A stretch of 64,000 bases of DNA, from NCBI RefSeq assembly GCF_016082275.1, contig NZ_MOWM01000020.1, positions 1 through 64,000 on the forward strand, in the 5' to 3' direction. Every line of letters starts with the position of its first letter. Within the stretch, counting starts at the first letter, position 1. This stretch comes from Variovorax sp. E3. GTDB lineage: Bacteria; Pseudomonadota; Gammaproteobacteria; Burkholderiales; Burkholderiaceae_C. Below the pieces are notes generated by a model. It was not told the DNA's origin. It searched no databases and worked only from the letters and a program-made list of their open reading frames with translations. The position numbers and the translations under genes are program-made. Of the stretch, positions 41,643 through 52,471 are shown piece after piece.

Positions 41643-42434
41643 TCAGTACGTGCCGGGGTAGGCGCCGCCGTCGGCCAAGACGTTTTGCCCGGTCATGTAG
41701 CCGGCCTGCATGCTGCACAGGAAAGCGCAGATCGCGCCGAACTCCGCCGGCGTGCCGAAGCGCCTGGCCGGAATGTTCTTCTTGCGCGCTTCCCATACGG
41801 TGTCGAAGTCTTGCCCCGTCTTCTGCGCCGCGCCGGCCATCGTGCCCTTCAGGCGGTCGGTGTCGAACGAGCCCGGCAGCAGGTTGTTGATGGTCACGCC
41901 CTGCGCCGCGATGGGCGTGCGCGCCACGCCGGCCACGAAGCCGGTCAGGCCGCTGCGCGCGCCGTTCGACAGGCCCAGGATGTCGATCGGCGACTTCACC
42001 GAGCTCGACGTGATGTTCACGATGCGGCCGAAGCCGCGCTTGGCCATGCCGTCGACCGTGGCCTTGATCAGCTCGATGGGCGTGAGCATGTTCGCGTCGA
42101 CCGCCTTGATCCACGCCTCGCGGTCCCAGTTGCGGAAGTCGCCGGGCGGCGGGCCGCCGGCGTTGGTGACGACGATGTCGAAGTCGTGGCCCAGCGCGAA
42201 CACGGCCGCGCGACCGGCTTCGGTGGTGATGTCGGCGGCCACGTGCTTGACGAACGGGCCGGCATTGCCGGCCGCGGCGGTCAGCGTCTTGGCGGCCGCT
42301 TCGAGCGCCTCGGCGCCGCGCGCCACGATCACCACGTTCACGCCCTCGCGCACCAGCGCCTCGGCGCAGCCGTAGCCCAGCCCCTTGCTCGCGCCGCACA
42401 CCAGCGCGGTCTTGCCTGCAATACCCAGATCCAT
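41643..42434 (-). CDS. SDR-family oxidoreductase lacking the catalytic YxxxK
   Basis: A 263-residue short-chain dehydrogenase. The coenzyme motif is C13GASKGLG20 and NAG is at 91-93, both intact. The active-site serines are at 143-145 (ITSSSVKSPIDILG), but the expected tyrosine and lysine positions are occupied by Ser156 and Arg160 (LSNGAR), so the catalytic YxxxK is missing. Relatives with LSNGAR in this position exist as I recall, so this is probably a divergent subgroup rather than a damaged gene. It is followed downstream by no partner; upstream lies an EamA gene on the same strand, 43 bases away. Confidence 0.85.
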   Translation of the reverse strand: MDLGIAGKTALVCGASKGLGYGCAEALVREGVNVVIVARGAEALEAAAKTLTAAAGNAGPFVKHVAADITTEAGRAAVFALGHDFDIVVTNAGGPPPGDFRNWDREAWIKAVDANMLTPIELIKATVDGMAKRGFGRIVNITSSSVKSPIDILGLSNGARSGLTGFVAGVARTPIAAQGVTINNLLPGSFDTDRLKGTMAGAAQKTGQDFDTVWEARKKNIPARRFGTPAEFGAICAFLCSMQAGYMTGQNVLADGGAYPGTY

Positions 42435-42477
42435 GTTGTTTCTCCAGTCAGTCTTGTAGCTGTCGCAAGCGGCTTCT

Positions 42478-43437
42478 TCAGCGCCCCTTGCGTGTGAAAA
42501 CGAAAATGCCCGCGATGACGAGCACGGTGCCGGCCGCGATCCATGGCGTGAACGGTTCGCCGAGGATCACCACCCCCATGAGGATGGTCGACAGGGGCCC
42601 GATCATGCCGGTTTGCGCGGCAATGGCGGGGCCGATGCGCTCGATGGCCATCATCACCATGAGGACGGGCACGGCCGTACACAGCGTGGCGTTGAGCACC
42701 GACAGCCAGATCACTTCCGGCGCCACCTGCATGGCCACACTCATCGGCCGCGTCAGCACGAACTGCAGGATGCACAGCACGCAGGCCACCGTGGTCGCCA
42801 GCCCCACAAGCCGCAGCGAGCCCAGGCGCTTGACGAACTCACCGCTGTAGACGAGGTAGCCCGCATAGCTCACCGCGCTCAGGAACACCAGGAACGCGCC
42901 CCACGCCGCCGCGCCGCCGCCCTTGCCGCCGCCGCCGGTCCACAGCTCGTGGCCGAACACCAGCAGCACGCCGGCGTAGCTCACGACCATGCCCAGCACC
43001 TGCGGGCGCGTCGGGTGGCGCCGGTACATCAGCCAGCCGAAGAACAGCACCAGCGTCGGGTTGAGATAAAGAATGAGCCGCTCGAAGCTGGCCGAGATGT
43101 ACGCCAGCCCCGCGAAGTCCAGAAAGCTCGCGAGGTAGTAGCCCGAGAAACCGAGCCCGACGATGCCGAGCCAGTCGCGCGCCGTGAGCCGCGGCTTGCC
43201 GCGCCCGGCCCACCACGCCATGACCGCGAACAGCGGCAGCGCGAACAGCATGCGCAGCATGATGAGCGTCACCGCGTCCACGCCGTGGCGGTACGCGAGC
43301 TTGACGATGATGGCCTTGCCGCTGAACGCGATGGCGCCCAGCGTGGCAAGGACGAGGCCGGTGGCGATGCCCTTCTTCGCGGCGTCGTGCGAAGCAGCTT
43401 GCGGGGGGATGCCGGCCGTCGCGGCTGTCTTGTTCAT
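42478..43437 (-). CDS. EamA/DMT-family transporter
   Basis: A 319-residue membrane transporter with two EamA repeats. The first has GLVLATLGAIAFSGKAIIVK and ends LVFGHELWTGGGG; a glycine-rich linker follows; the second begins WGAFLVFLSAVSYAGYLVYS and ends VLVIAGIFVFTRKGR. It starts at ATG 43437, close behind the gamma-glutamyltransferase gene, on the same strand. Substrate unknown; co-transcription with the peptidase would suggest an amino acid or peptide but is unproven. Confidence 0.87.
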   Translation of the reverse strand: MNKTAATAGIPPQAASHDAAKKGIATGLVLATLGAIAFSGKAIIVKLAYRHGVDAVTLIMLRMLFALPLFAVMAWWAGRGKPRLTARDWLGIVGLGFSGYYLASFLDFAGLAYISASFERLILYLNPTLVLFFGWLMYRRHPTRPQVLGMVVSYAGVLLVFGHELWTGGGGKGGGAAAWGAFLVFLSAVSYAGYLVYSGEFVKRLGSLRLVGLATTVACVLCILQFVLTRPMSVAMQVAPEVIWLSVLNATLCTAVPVLMVMMAIERIGPAIAAQTGMIGPLSTILMGVVILGEPFTPWIAAGTVLVIAGIFVFTRKGR

Positions 43438-43475
43438 CCCCCGATCATCGCGGCAAGCGCAAAACCTTTGCTTGC

Positions 43476-45089
43476 TCAGTACCCCGCGGCCACGCCGTCG
43501 CGGCGCGGATCGCTCGCGGCCACGTAGCCTTCGACCGAGGGCTCGCCCGCGCGCCAGATGAACTGGCCGGCGCCGAAGTCCTGGTAGGAGTCGTTGATCA
43601 CTTCCAGGTGGTGGCCCCGGTCGCGCAGGCCCTGCACGGTGCTGGCGTTCATCGCGGCCTCGACGTTGATCTCCAGGCCCGCGTTGAAGCGCCAGCGCGG
43701 CGCGTCGCAGGCGGCCTGCGGGTTCTGCTTGTAGTCGAGCATGCGCACCAGCGTCTGCATGTGGCCCTGCGGCTGCATGTTGCCGCCCATCACGCCGAAG
43801 CTCATGACCGGCTGGCCGTCCTTCGTGAGGAAGGCCGGAATGATCGTGTGGAACGGGCGCTTGCCCGGCGCCACCACGTTCGGGCTCTCGGCCTTCAGGC
43901 TGAAGCCGTGGCCGCGGTTCTGCAGGCTGATGCCGTATTCGGGCTCCACGCAGCCCGAGCCGAATCCCATGTAGTTGCTCTGGATGAAGCTCACCATCAT
44001 GCCGCTCTCGTCGGCCGCCGTGAGGTAGATGGTGCCGCCCTTCACGGGATTGCCGGCCTTGAAGTCCTGCGCCTTCTTCACGTCGATGAGGCGCGCGCGC
44101 GAAGCGAGGTAGGCGTCGTCGAGCATCTGCTCGGTCGTCACTTCCATCGTCTTGCGCTCGGACACGTAGCGGTACACGTCGGCGAAGGCCAGCTTCATGG
44201 CCTCGATCTGCAAGTGCTGCGACTGCACCGAGTCGACCGGCAGCGAGGCGATGTCGAACTTCTCGAGAATGCCCAGCGCGATGAGCGCGGCAATCCCCTG
44301 GCCGTTCGGCGGGATCTCGTGCAGCGTGTGGCCGCGGTAGTCGCGCGAGATGGGCTTGACCCACTCGGGCTGGTAGGCCGCGAGGTCGGCCACCGTGAGC
44401 GCGCCGCCGTGCTCGGCCGAGAACCTGGCCAGCGCCTCGGCGATCTCGCCGTTGTAGTAGGCCTCGCCCTTGGTGCGTGCAATGGCCTTGAGCGCGCGCG
44501 CGGCCGCCGTGAAGCGGAACAGGTCGCCCACCTCGGGCGCGCGGCCCCACGGCAGGAAGTTCTGCGCGAAGCCCGGCTGCGAGCCCAGCAGCGGCGTGGC
44601 CGCGGCCCACTTGCCCTGCACCACCGGCGGCACGAGATAGCCGCGCTCGGCGATGTCGATGGCCGGCGCCAGCAGGTCGGCGAACGGCAGCTTGCCGAAG
44701 CGGTCGCTCATGGCCACCCAGCCGCGCACCGCGCCCGGCACCGTGACCGAGTCGATGCCGCGCATCGGCGGCGTGGCCGCGTCGGCGCCGTACTTGGCCT
44801 TGAAGTATTCGGGCGTCCAGGCCTTGGGCGCCGGGCCCGAGGCGTTCAGGCCGTGCAGTTCCTTGCCGTCCCACAGGATGCAGAAGGCGTCGCTGCCCAG
44901 GCCGTTGCTCACGGGCTCGACCAGCGTCATGACGGCCGCGGTGGCAATGGCCGCGTCGACCGCGTTGCCGCCCTGCTGCAGGATGCGCAGCCCGGCCTGC
45001 GAAGCCAGCGGGTGCGAGGTCGACACCACGTTGCGCGCGAAGATGGGGATGCGGGTCGAGAGATAGGGGTTGTTGAAGTCGAAGTTCAT
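43476..45089 (-). CDS. ggt: Gamma-glutamyltransferase family protein
   Basis: A 537-residue N-terminal-nucleophile hydrolase that should be made as a precursor and self-cleave. The putative nucleophile is the threonine in VKGGTIYLTAADESGMM (about residue 350). Other family pieces are STSHPLASQAGLRILQQGGN, GGNAVDAAIATAAVM, IPPNGQGIAALIALGIL and FGVMGGNMQPQGHMQ. No signal peptide is present, so the enzyme acts in the cytoplasm, unlike the periplasmic E. coli enzyme. ATG 45089 is chosen over 45137 because a GAAGAG site precedes it. It lies 16 bases after a Bug-type binding-protein gene and probably degrades the imported gamma-glutamyl compound. Confidence 0.85.
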   Translation of the reverse strand: MNFDFNNPYLSTRIPIFARNVVSTSHPLASQAGLRILQQGGNAVDAAIATAAVMTLVEPVSNGLGSDAFCILWDGKELHGLNASGPAPKAWTPEYFKAKYGADAATPPMRGIDSVTVPGAVRGWVAMSDRFGKLPFADLLAPAIDIAERGYLVPPVVQGKWAAATPLLGSQPGFAQNFLPWGRAPEVGDLFRFTAAARALKAIARTKGEAYYNGEIAEALARFSAEHGGALTVADLAAYQPEWVKPISRDYRGHTLHEIPPNGQGIAALIALGILEKFDIASLPVDSVQSQHLQIEAMKLAFADVYRYVSERKTMEVTTEQMLDDAYLASRARLIDVKKAQDFKAGNPVKGGTIYLTAADESGMMVSFIQSNYMGFGSGCVEPEYGISLQNRGHGFSLKAESPNVVAPGKRPFHTIIPAFLTKDGQPVMSFGVMGGNMQPQGHMQTLVRMLDYKQNPQAACDAPRWRFNAGLEINVEAAMNASTVQGLRDRGHHLEVINDSYQDFGAGQFIWRAGEPSVEGYVAASDPRRDGVAAGY

Positions 45090-45105
45090 TTCGATGGGCT
45101 CTTCT

Positions 45106-46080
45106 TTATTCGTTGGTGATCTTGCGGTCGACAACAATCTTTTTCCATTTGGCGGCGTCGACCGCCACCATCTTGGCGAATTGATCTGGCGTGCCCGGCG
45201 TCGCGGGCTCGATGCCCAGGCGCGCGAGCTTTTCCTTCACCTCGGGGTCGGCCAGCGAATCGTTCGCGGCCTTGTTGACCTTGGCGACGATGTCCGCCGG
45301 CAGGCCCTTCGGACCGTAGAAGCCGAACCACGTGTTCGATTCATAGCCGGGCAGCGTGTCGGCAATGGCCGGCAGCTCGGGCGCCAGCGGGCTGCGCTTG
45401 AGCGAGGTCACGCCCAGCGCGCGCAGGCGGCCGTCGCGCACGTGCGGCATGCCGGTGGGCAGCGAGTCGAACAGCACGTCGACCTTGCCGCTGATCAGGT
45501 CGGGAATGGCCAGCGCCGTGCCCTTGTAGGGAATGTGCGTGACGAACACGCCGGCCTGCGCCTTGAACAGCTCGGCCGTGAGCTGCACGATGGTGCCGGG
45601 GCCGCTCGATGCGTAGTTGAGCTTGCCGGGGTTCTTCTTGGCATAGTCGATCCACTCGCGCACGGTCTTGGCGGGCGAGTTCACGGGCACCAGCATGATG
45701 CTGGCCGCGTCGCCCACGTGGGCGATGGGCGTGAAGTCGCGCACCGTGTCGTAGGGCAGCTTGCTGATGGCCGGGCCGATCGAGTGCGTGCTGGTGGTGG
45801 CCAGCAGGATGGTGTAGCCGTCGGGCGCGGCCTTGGCGGCCTGGTCGGAGCCGATGGCGCCGCCGGCGCCGGGCTTGTTGTCGACCACCAGCGTGGTGCC
45901 GAGCTTCTCGCTCATCTTCTGGCCCAGCGTGCGCGCGAACAGGTCGGTGGCGCCGGCCGCCGGGAACGGCACGATCAGGCGGATCGGCTTGTTCGGGTAG
46001 CCCTGCGCCAGGCTGGCGGTCGAGGCGGCCATGCCGAGCGCGGCAACGGCGAGCACCTGGAGGAACTGGTGGCGTTTCAT
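45106..46080 (-). CDS. Bug-family (TctC-like) periplasmic solute-binding protein
   Basis: A 324-residue exported protein. The signal peptide ends SLA-Q at residue 26, and the mature start is GYPNKPIRLIVPFPAAGATD, followed by NKPGAGGAIGSDQAAK and THIPYKGTALAIPDLISGKV. It is the first gene of a two-gene operon with the gamma-glutamyltransferase. Divergent from a LysR regulator, with a T-N11-A-type site between. A TctAB membrane pair lies 1.1 kb away, beyond the LysR gene. Together these could form one uptake system. Confidence 0.9.
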   Translation of the reverse strand: MKRHQFLQVLAVAALGMAASTASLAQGYPNKPIRLIVPFPAAGATDLFARTLGQKMSEKLGTTLVVDNKPGAGGAIGSDQAAKAAPDGYTILLATTSTHSIGPAISKLPYDTVRDFTPIAHVGDAASIMLVPVNSPAKTVREWIDYAKKNPGKLNYASSGPGTIVQLTAELFKAQAGVFVTHIPYKGTALAIPDLISGKVDVLFDSLPTGMPHVRDGRLRALGVTSLKRSPLAPELPAIADTLPGYESNTWFGFYGPKGLPADIVAKVNKAANDSLADPEVKEKLARLGIEPATPGTPDQFAKMVAVDAAKWKKIVVDRKITNE

Positions 46081-46143
46081 GTGCGGATTTCTGTGCCTGT
46101 GGACGAAAAAAGGATGCTATGCACCGGCGGCGCATCAAGCCAG

Positions 46144-46157
46144 ATAATTTCGCTTAT
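46144..46157. promoter_or_regulatory. LysR-type site between the Bug gene and the LysR gene
   Basis: ATAA-TTTCGC-TTAT is a short inverted repeat of the T-N11-A kind bound by LysR-type regulators. It lies in the 96-base divergent intergenic region, 20 bases before the LysR start. Confidence 0.5.
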
Positions 46158-46176
46158 TCAACTATGAGTAACGCTT

Positions 46177-47112
46177 ATGACAAGAGGCGCGGCGGAAGAA
46201 ATTTCCCTGCAGCAGTTGCGGGCGCTGACGGCGGTGGCCGAAACCGGCAGCTTCACCCTCGCGGCCGAGGCGCTGCAGCTCACGCAGCCGGCCATCAGCC
46301 ACCTGATCAAGCGGCTGGAAGAAGAGCTGGCGCAGCCGCTGGTGGTGCGCGGGCGCCGCATCCGCATGACCGGCGCGGGCCAGATGATGGTCGACACCGC
46401 CGTGCGCGCGCTGCGGCTGATCGATGAGTCGGTCGACGCCTGTCGCTCGCAGTCGCAACTGCGCGAAGGCCGCATCGTGCTGGCGGTGGGCCACCTCACG
46501 GCCGGCGCCCTGCTGCCGCCGCTGCTGGGCCGCTTCTCGCAGAAGCACCCGACGCTGGCGACCACGCTGCTCGACAGCACGGCCGAGCAGATGATCTCGC
46601 GCATCCTGTCGCAGGAGGCCGACCTGGGCTTCGGCTCCGACATCGGCCAGAAGCATTCCGAACTCGCGACCGAGCCCCTGTTCACGGAGCGCATGGCGCT
46701 GTTCGTGCGCGACGACCATCCGCTGGCGCAGCACACGATGGTCGAGGCCAGGCACCTGGGCGACCTGCCCTTCATCCACGTGAACCCCGACGCCAACGTG
46801 TGGCGCGCGGTGAGCCGCCAGCTCTCGAGCGTGGCCAACGTGTACCCGCGCGTGGTGCACCACGTGTCGATGCTGTCGACCGCCTTCGGCCTGATCCAGG
46901 CGGGCGCGGGCGTCGCGCTGGCGCCGCGCTACGTGGAAGTGCTGATGCCGGGCAACCTGCGCGCCGTGAACGTGACGCGGCCCACGCTCGAATACCCGGT
47001 GGTTGCCGTCCGGCTGGCCAAGCATCCCCTGAGCCCGGCCGCGATGGCGTTCCTGGCCATGGCCCGGCAGCACATGAAGCCGCCCCGGGCCGGCAAACCG
47101 GGCGCGCCATGA
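46177..47112 (+). CDS. LysR-family transcriptional regulator
   Basis: A 311-residue regulator. The DNA-binding part is LQQLRALTAVAETGSFTLAA, EALQLTQPAISHLIKRLEEE. The sensor includes LLDSTAEQMISRILSQEADL and AFGLIQAGAGVALAPRYVEV. It stands between the divergent Bug-ggt operon and the convergent tctBA operon, so it may control both. ATG 46177 is chosen for length and the recognisable start of the HTH; other starts would cut into the domain. A terminator for tctA overlaps its stop. Confidence 0.9.
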   Translation: MTRGAAEEISLQQLRALTAVAETGSFTLAAEALQLTQPAISHLIKRLEEELAQPLVVRGRRIRMTGAGQMMVDTAVRALRLIDESVDACRSQSQLREGRIVLAVGHLTAGALLPPLLGRFSQKHPTLATTLLDSTAEQMISRILSQEADLGFGSDIGQKHSELATEPLFTERMALFVRDDHPLAQHTMVEARHLGDLPFIHVNPDANVWRAVSRQLSSVANVYPRVVHHVSMLSTAFGLIQAGAGVALAPRYVEVLMPGNLRAVNVTRPTLEYPVVAVRLAKHPLSPAAMAFLAMARQHMKPPRAGKPGAP

Positions 47113-47134
47113 AAAACGGCGCCCGAAGGCGCCG
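47112..47134 (-). terminator. Intrinsic terminator of tctBA
   Basis: CGGCGCC (47117-47123) and GGCGCCG (47128-47134) pair around a CGAA loop. On the minus strand the hairpin is followed by TTTTT (47112-47116 on the plus strand as A-run). It lies 35 bases after the tctA stop and overlaps the end of the converging LysR gene. Confidence 0.8.
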
Positions 47135-47169
47135 CTCTCAAGAGATCCGGAAGGACCGGGTCACACAGG

Positions 47170-48681
47170 TCACTCTTCCACGAAGGCTTCTTCGCGCTTG
47201 GACTTGACCGCCGGCAGCAGCACGATCACCAGCAGCAGCGCCGCGGCGGCCAGCAGGCTGGCGGAGATGGGACGCGTCACGAACACGCTCCAGTCGCCAC
47301 GCGACAGCAGCAGCGAACGGCGCAGGTTCTCTTCCATCATCGGCCCCAGGATGAAGCCCAGCAGCAACGGCGCAGGCTCGCAACCCAGCTTGAAGAAGGT
47401 GTAGCCCACCAGACCGAAGATGCCCACCATCCAGATGTCGAAGGTGTTGTTGTTGGTCGAGTACACGCCGATGGCGCAGAACAGCACGATCGCCGGGAAC
47501 AGGTACTTGTAGGGCACCGACAGCAGCTTGATCCACATGCCGATCAGCGGCAGGTTCAGGATGATCAGCATCGCGTTGCCGATCCACATCGAGGCGATCA
47601 GGCCCCAGAACAGCTCGGGGTTGCTGGTCATCACCTGCGGGCCCGGCTGGATGTTGTGGATGGTCATGGCACCCACCATCAGCGCCATCACCGCGTTGGG
47701 CGGAATGCCCAGCGTCAGCAGCGGGATGAAGGAGGTCTGCGCACCGGCGTTGTTGGCCGACTCGGGAGCCGCCACGCCGCGGATGTTGCCCTTGCCGAAG
47801 GGCACTTCGCCCGGCTTCAGCTTGGTCTTCTTCTCGATCGTGTAGGCCGCGAAAGCCGCCAGCAGCGCACCGCCGCCGGGCAGGATGCCCAGGGCCGAAC
47901 CCAGCGCCGTGCCGCGAAGCACCGCGGGGATCATGCGCTTGAAGTCTTCCTTGGTCGGGAACAGGCCCGAGACCTTGGCGGTGAACACTTCGCGTTCGTC
48001 GTCGGGGCGCGAGAGGTTGGCAATGATTTCGCCGTAGCCGAACACGCCCATGGCGATGGCCACGAAGCCGATGCCGTCGGTCAGCTCGGGAATGTCGAAG
48101 CTGTAGCGCGCCACGCCCGAGTTCACGTCGGTGCCGACCAGGCCGAGCAGGAGACCCAGCACGATCATCGCGATGGCCTTGAGCAGCGAGCCCGAAGCCA
48201 GAACCACGGCGCCGATCAGGCCCAGGATCATCAGCGAGAAGTATTCGGCTGGGCCGAACTTGAAGGCCAGCTCGGTCAGCGGCGGCGCGAACGCGGCCAG
48301 GATCAGCGTGCCCACGCAGCCCGCGAAGAACGAGCCCAGGCCGGCGGCGGCGAGCGCCGGGCCTGCACGGCCCTTGCGCGCCATCTGGTAGCCGTCGATC
48401 ACGGTGACCACCGAGGACGACTCGCCCGGCAGGTTCACCAGAATCGCGGTGGTGGAGCCGCCGTACTGCGCGCCGTAGTAAATGCCGGCCAGCATGATCA
48501 GCGCCGACACGGGCGGCAGTGCATACGTGGCGGGCAGCAGCATCGCGATGGTCGCGACCGGGCCGATGCCCGGGAGCACGCCGATCAGCGTGCCCAGAAT
48601 GCAGCCGACCAGGCAGTACAGCAGGTTGGTGAAGGTAAAGGCAACGCCAAAACCCATTGAAAGGTGTTCAAACAATTCCAT
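47170..48681 (-). CDS. tctA: Tripartite tricarboxylate transporter large membrane subunit TctA
   Basis: A 503-residue membrane protein with about a dozen helices. The two TctA signatures are visible: GVLPGIGPVATIAMLLP near residue 38 and LGILPGGGALLAAFAAY near residue 265; IYYGAQYGGSTTAILVNLPG and LTLGIPPNAVMALMVGAM are also typical. It forms the channel of a TTT uptake system with TctB and a periplasmic Bug/TctC protein. No tctC follows tctA in this operon; the Bug protein at 45106-46080 is the nearest candidate. Confidence 0.93.
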   Translation of the reverse strand: MELFEHLSMGFGVAFTFTNLLYCLVGCILGTLIGVLPGIGPVATIAMLLPATYALPPVSALIMLAGIYYGAQYGGSTTAILVNLPGESSSVVTVIDGYQMARKGRAGPALAAAGLGSFFAGCVGTLILAAFAPPLTELAFKFGPAEYFSLMILGLIGAVVLASGSLLKAIAMIVLGLLLGLVGTDVNSGVARYSFDIPELTDGIGFVAIAMGVFGYGEIIANLSRPDDEREVFTAKVSGLFPTKEDFKRMIPAVLRGTALGSALGILPGGGALLAAFAAYTIEKKTKLKPGEVPFGKGNIRGVAAPESANNAGAQTSFIPLLTLGIPPNAVMALMVGAMTIHNIQPGPQVMTSNPELFWGLIASMWIGNAMLIILNLPLIGMWIKLLSVPYKYLFPAIVLFCAIGVYSTNNNTFDIWMVGIFGLVGYTFFKLGCEPAPLLLGFILGPMMEENLRRSLLLSRGDWSVFVTRPISASLLAAAALLLVIVLLPAVKSKREEAFVEE

Positions 48682-48700
48682 GATGTGAGCAGCTTTCTTC

Positions 48701-49188
48701 TCAACCGGTGATGAAGGTCGGCCAGACCTGGATCTGGAGCTTCAGCGCCCAGATGAATGCAACGTAGCTGCCCACGGCCAGGACGGTCGAGAGAATCAGC
48801 ACCTTCTTGAGATCGAACTCGCTGCCTGCGAGGCTCGAGATGATGACCAGCGCGTAGATCGCGATGATCATGCCCATGGCCGGCACGCCCATGCTCGGCA
48901 GGCCGCCGAGCAGAACGCCGAACGCGAGGTTGGCGCCCAGGATGAACACCACCTGCTTCCAGGCCCATCGGCCGATCTTTTCGCCGTCGTTGGTTTCAAC
49001 GGTCAGGCGCTGAACATGATCCCCAGGCCGATCAAGGCCATCAGGATGCCGAGCATCAACGGGAAGTAACCCGGGCCCATGCGAGCGCCGTTGCCCACGC
49101 TGTAGGTGGTGGCGCCCCATGCGAACGCCACGCCCACGACAGTGAACATCAACCCCGAGAAAAAGTCTTTCTGACTTTTGATTTTCAC
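48701..49188 (-). CDS. tctB: Tripartite tricarboxylate transporter small membrane subunit TctB (one apparent frameshift)
   Basis: A 162-residue protein with four membrane helices when repaired. It begins MKIKSQKDFFSGLMFTVVGV and runs to GIMF; near 49012 a GG has become G. Adding the base joins GIMF to QRLTVETNDGEKIGRWAWKQ and continues through the end QIQVWPTFITG. TctB stabilises or accompanies TctA. It is the first gene of the operon, 19 bases before tctA. The intergenic region 49189-49312 upstream, shared with the downstream end of the GspE-type gene, should hold its promoter. Confidence 0.83.
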
Positions 49189-49312
49189 GAACAGTCTCCT
49201 CGAACATTTTCGATGGAGGCGATTGTGAAGTCAGCTTCCGGTCAGCCCGATGTGGGTTCCACTAACCAAAGGCCTAGGGATAACCCGAAAGGCCACATGG
49301 CCCTTTTCGTGG

Positions 49313-51109
<1,797 letters not shown>

Positions 51110-51117
51110 GAACCGGT

Positions 51118-51888
51118 TCAGGTGAGAGAAGTAGTCAAAGGTTTGAACACCCGCAGCCACTTGGGCGCGGGCAGGCCCCAGCGAGTCTGGATCGTTTGCG
51201 CGCGCTCGGCAAGCGCCTCGCGCTTGGGACGGCTCGGCGTGCGCTGCGCGAGCACCACCGTGTTGCCTTCGCGCGTCGGCTTGAAGGCCCACACCGCGTT
51301 CGCGCCGAATGCGCCGGCGATTTTTTCGAGGCTGCGCTCGTAGCTCGACGAGCGGCCGAAAAGGTTGACGGTCATGCAACCGTCATCAGTGAGCAGCGCG
51401 CGGCAGTCGGCATAGAAGTCTTCGCTGTCGAGCACGGGCGCGGCGGCCTCGTGGTCGTACAGGTCGACCTGCAGCGCATCGACGGTGCCGTGCCATTCGG
51501 GCTTGCGGATTTCGGCCGCGGCATCGGCGATGACCACGCGCAGCTTCGGGTCGTCGGGCGGCAGCTTGAACCAGCCGCGGCAGGCCGACACCACCTGCGG
51601 ATTGAGCTCGATCGCGGTGGTGCGCATGCGCAGGATCTTGCGGCTGAACTTGGTGAGCGTGGCCGCGCCCAGGCCCAGTTGCATCGCGTGCCGGCTGGCC
51701 ACGGTCTTGCCGTCGGCGAACAGCAGCCAGGCCATCATGCGCTGCACATATTCGAGCTCGATCTCGAAGGGCGCGTCGATCTTCATCGAGCCCTGGACCC
51801 ACTCGGTGCCCAGGTGCAGATAGCGGATATCGCCCCAGTCGGAAAAATTGACTTCGGGAAGAAGAACGGGAGTTTTGCTCGATGCCAT
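51118..51888 (-). CDS. Spermidine synthase-like methyltransferase-fold protein
   Basis: A 256-residue protein of the SpeE-like fold. The nucleotide-type motif I is HAMQLGLGAATLTKFSRKIL, and MRTTAIELNPQVVSACRGWF follows; VDALQVDLYDHEAAAPVLDS carries the aspartate segment. There is no speD nearby. Many bacterial SpeE-like proteins of this size are not true spermidine synthases; whether it transfers an aminopropyl group is not clear. Its start overlaps the stop of the upstream DNA glycosylase gene (TGATG), so the two are translationally coupled. Confidence 0.8.
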   Translation of the reverse strand: MASSKTPVLLPEVNFSDWGDIRYLHLGTEWVQGSMKIDAPFEIELEYVQRMMAWLLFADGKTVASRHAMQLGLGAATLTKFSRKILRMRTTAIELNPQVVSACRGWFKLPPDDPKLRVVIADAAAEIRKPEWHGTVDALQVDLYDHEAAAPVLDSEDFYADCRALLTDDGCMTVNLFGRSSSYERSLEKIAGAFGANAVWAFKPTREGNTVVLAQRTPSRPKREALAERAQTIQTRWGLPAPKWLRVFKPLTTSLT

Positions 51889-52421
51889 CAGGAGACTAAA
51901 TGGTGGGCGACAAGAACCTCGCGCCAGGCCGCGAGCTTGCGCTCGAAGCTCCACGACGCATTGGCGGGGCTGGTGGAAGGCAGCGAATAGACCGGCACGC
52001 CCAGGGTGCGCGTGTGGCGCGCGTGCTTGAAGCTCTCGCCGCCGTTGTGGGCAATGGCCGCGAGCCTGGGCAGATGCAGGCCGGCGATGTCGTTCGCCAC
52101 GGGCGCGCGAATGGCCGAGTCGAGGCTGCCCTCGCGCTCGCAGGCGCCGTACACGTCCCACACGCCCAGGCCGCGCGCGAGCAGCCACTGGCAACGCGGG
52201 CCATAGCTGTCGGGGCCCGAGGGAAGGGGAATGTCGGGCCACACGGCTTGCAGGATCTTCCAGAACTGGTTTTGGGGGTGTGCATAGTACTGCTGCCGCT
52301 CAAGCGACTTGACCCCGGGAAAGCTGCCGAGGACGAGCACGGCGGTGGCCGGCGAGACCAGGGGCGCCAGGCCCGTGAGCACGGCGCCGGGGGCGGCATC
52401 GGATGCGGCGTGAGTCTTCAT
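51888..52421 (-). CDS. DNA-deoxyinosine glycosylase (uracil-DNA glycosylase superfamily)
   Basis: A 177-residue base-excision enzyme. It has AVLVLGSFPGVKSLERQQYY, AHPQNQFWKILQAV, and the late loop HNGGESFKHARHT and PVYSLPSTSPANASW. These match the family that removes hypoxanthine (deaminated adenine) from DNA and are distinct from Ung and Mug. It precedes the spermidine synthase-like gene with overlapping codons. The link between the two products is unexplained. Confidence 0.83.
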   Translation of the reverse strand: MKTHAASDAAPGAVLTGLAPLVSPATAVLVLGSFPGVKSLERQQYYAHPQNQFWKILQAVWPDIPLPSGPDSYGPRCQWLLARGLGVWDVYGACEREGSLDSAIRAPVANDIAGLHLPRLAAIAHNGGESFKHARHTRTLGVPVYSLPSTSPANASWSFERKLAAWREVLVAHHLVS

Positions 52422-52471
52422 GGGCGGTATCGTGCCACCGCCCCGAATGACCCCGCGCGCGCCCGTGCCGA

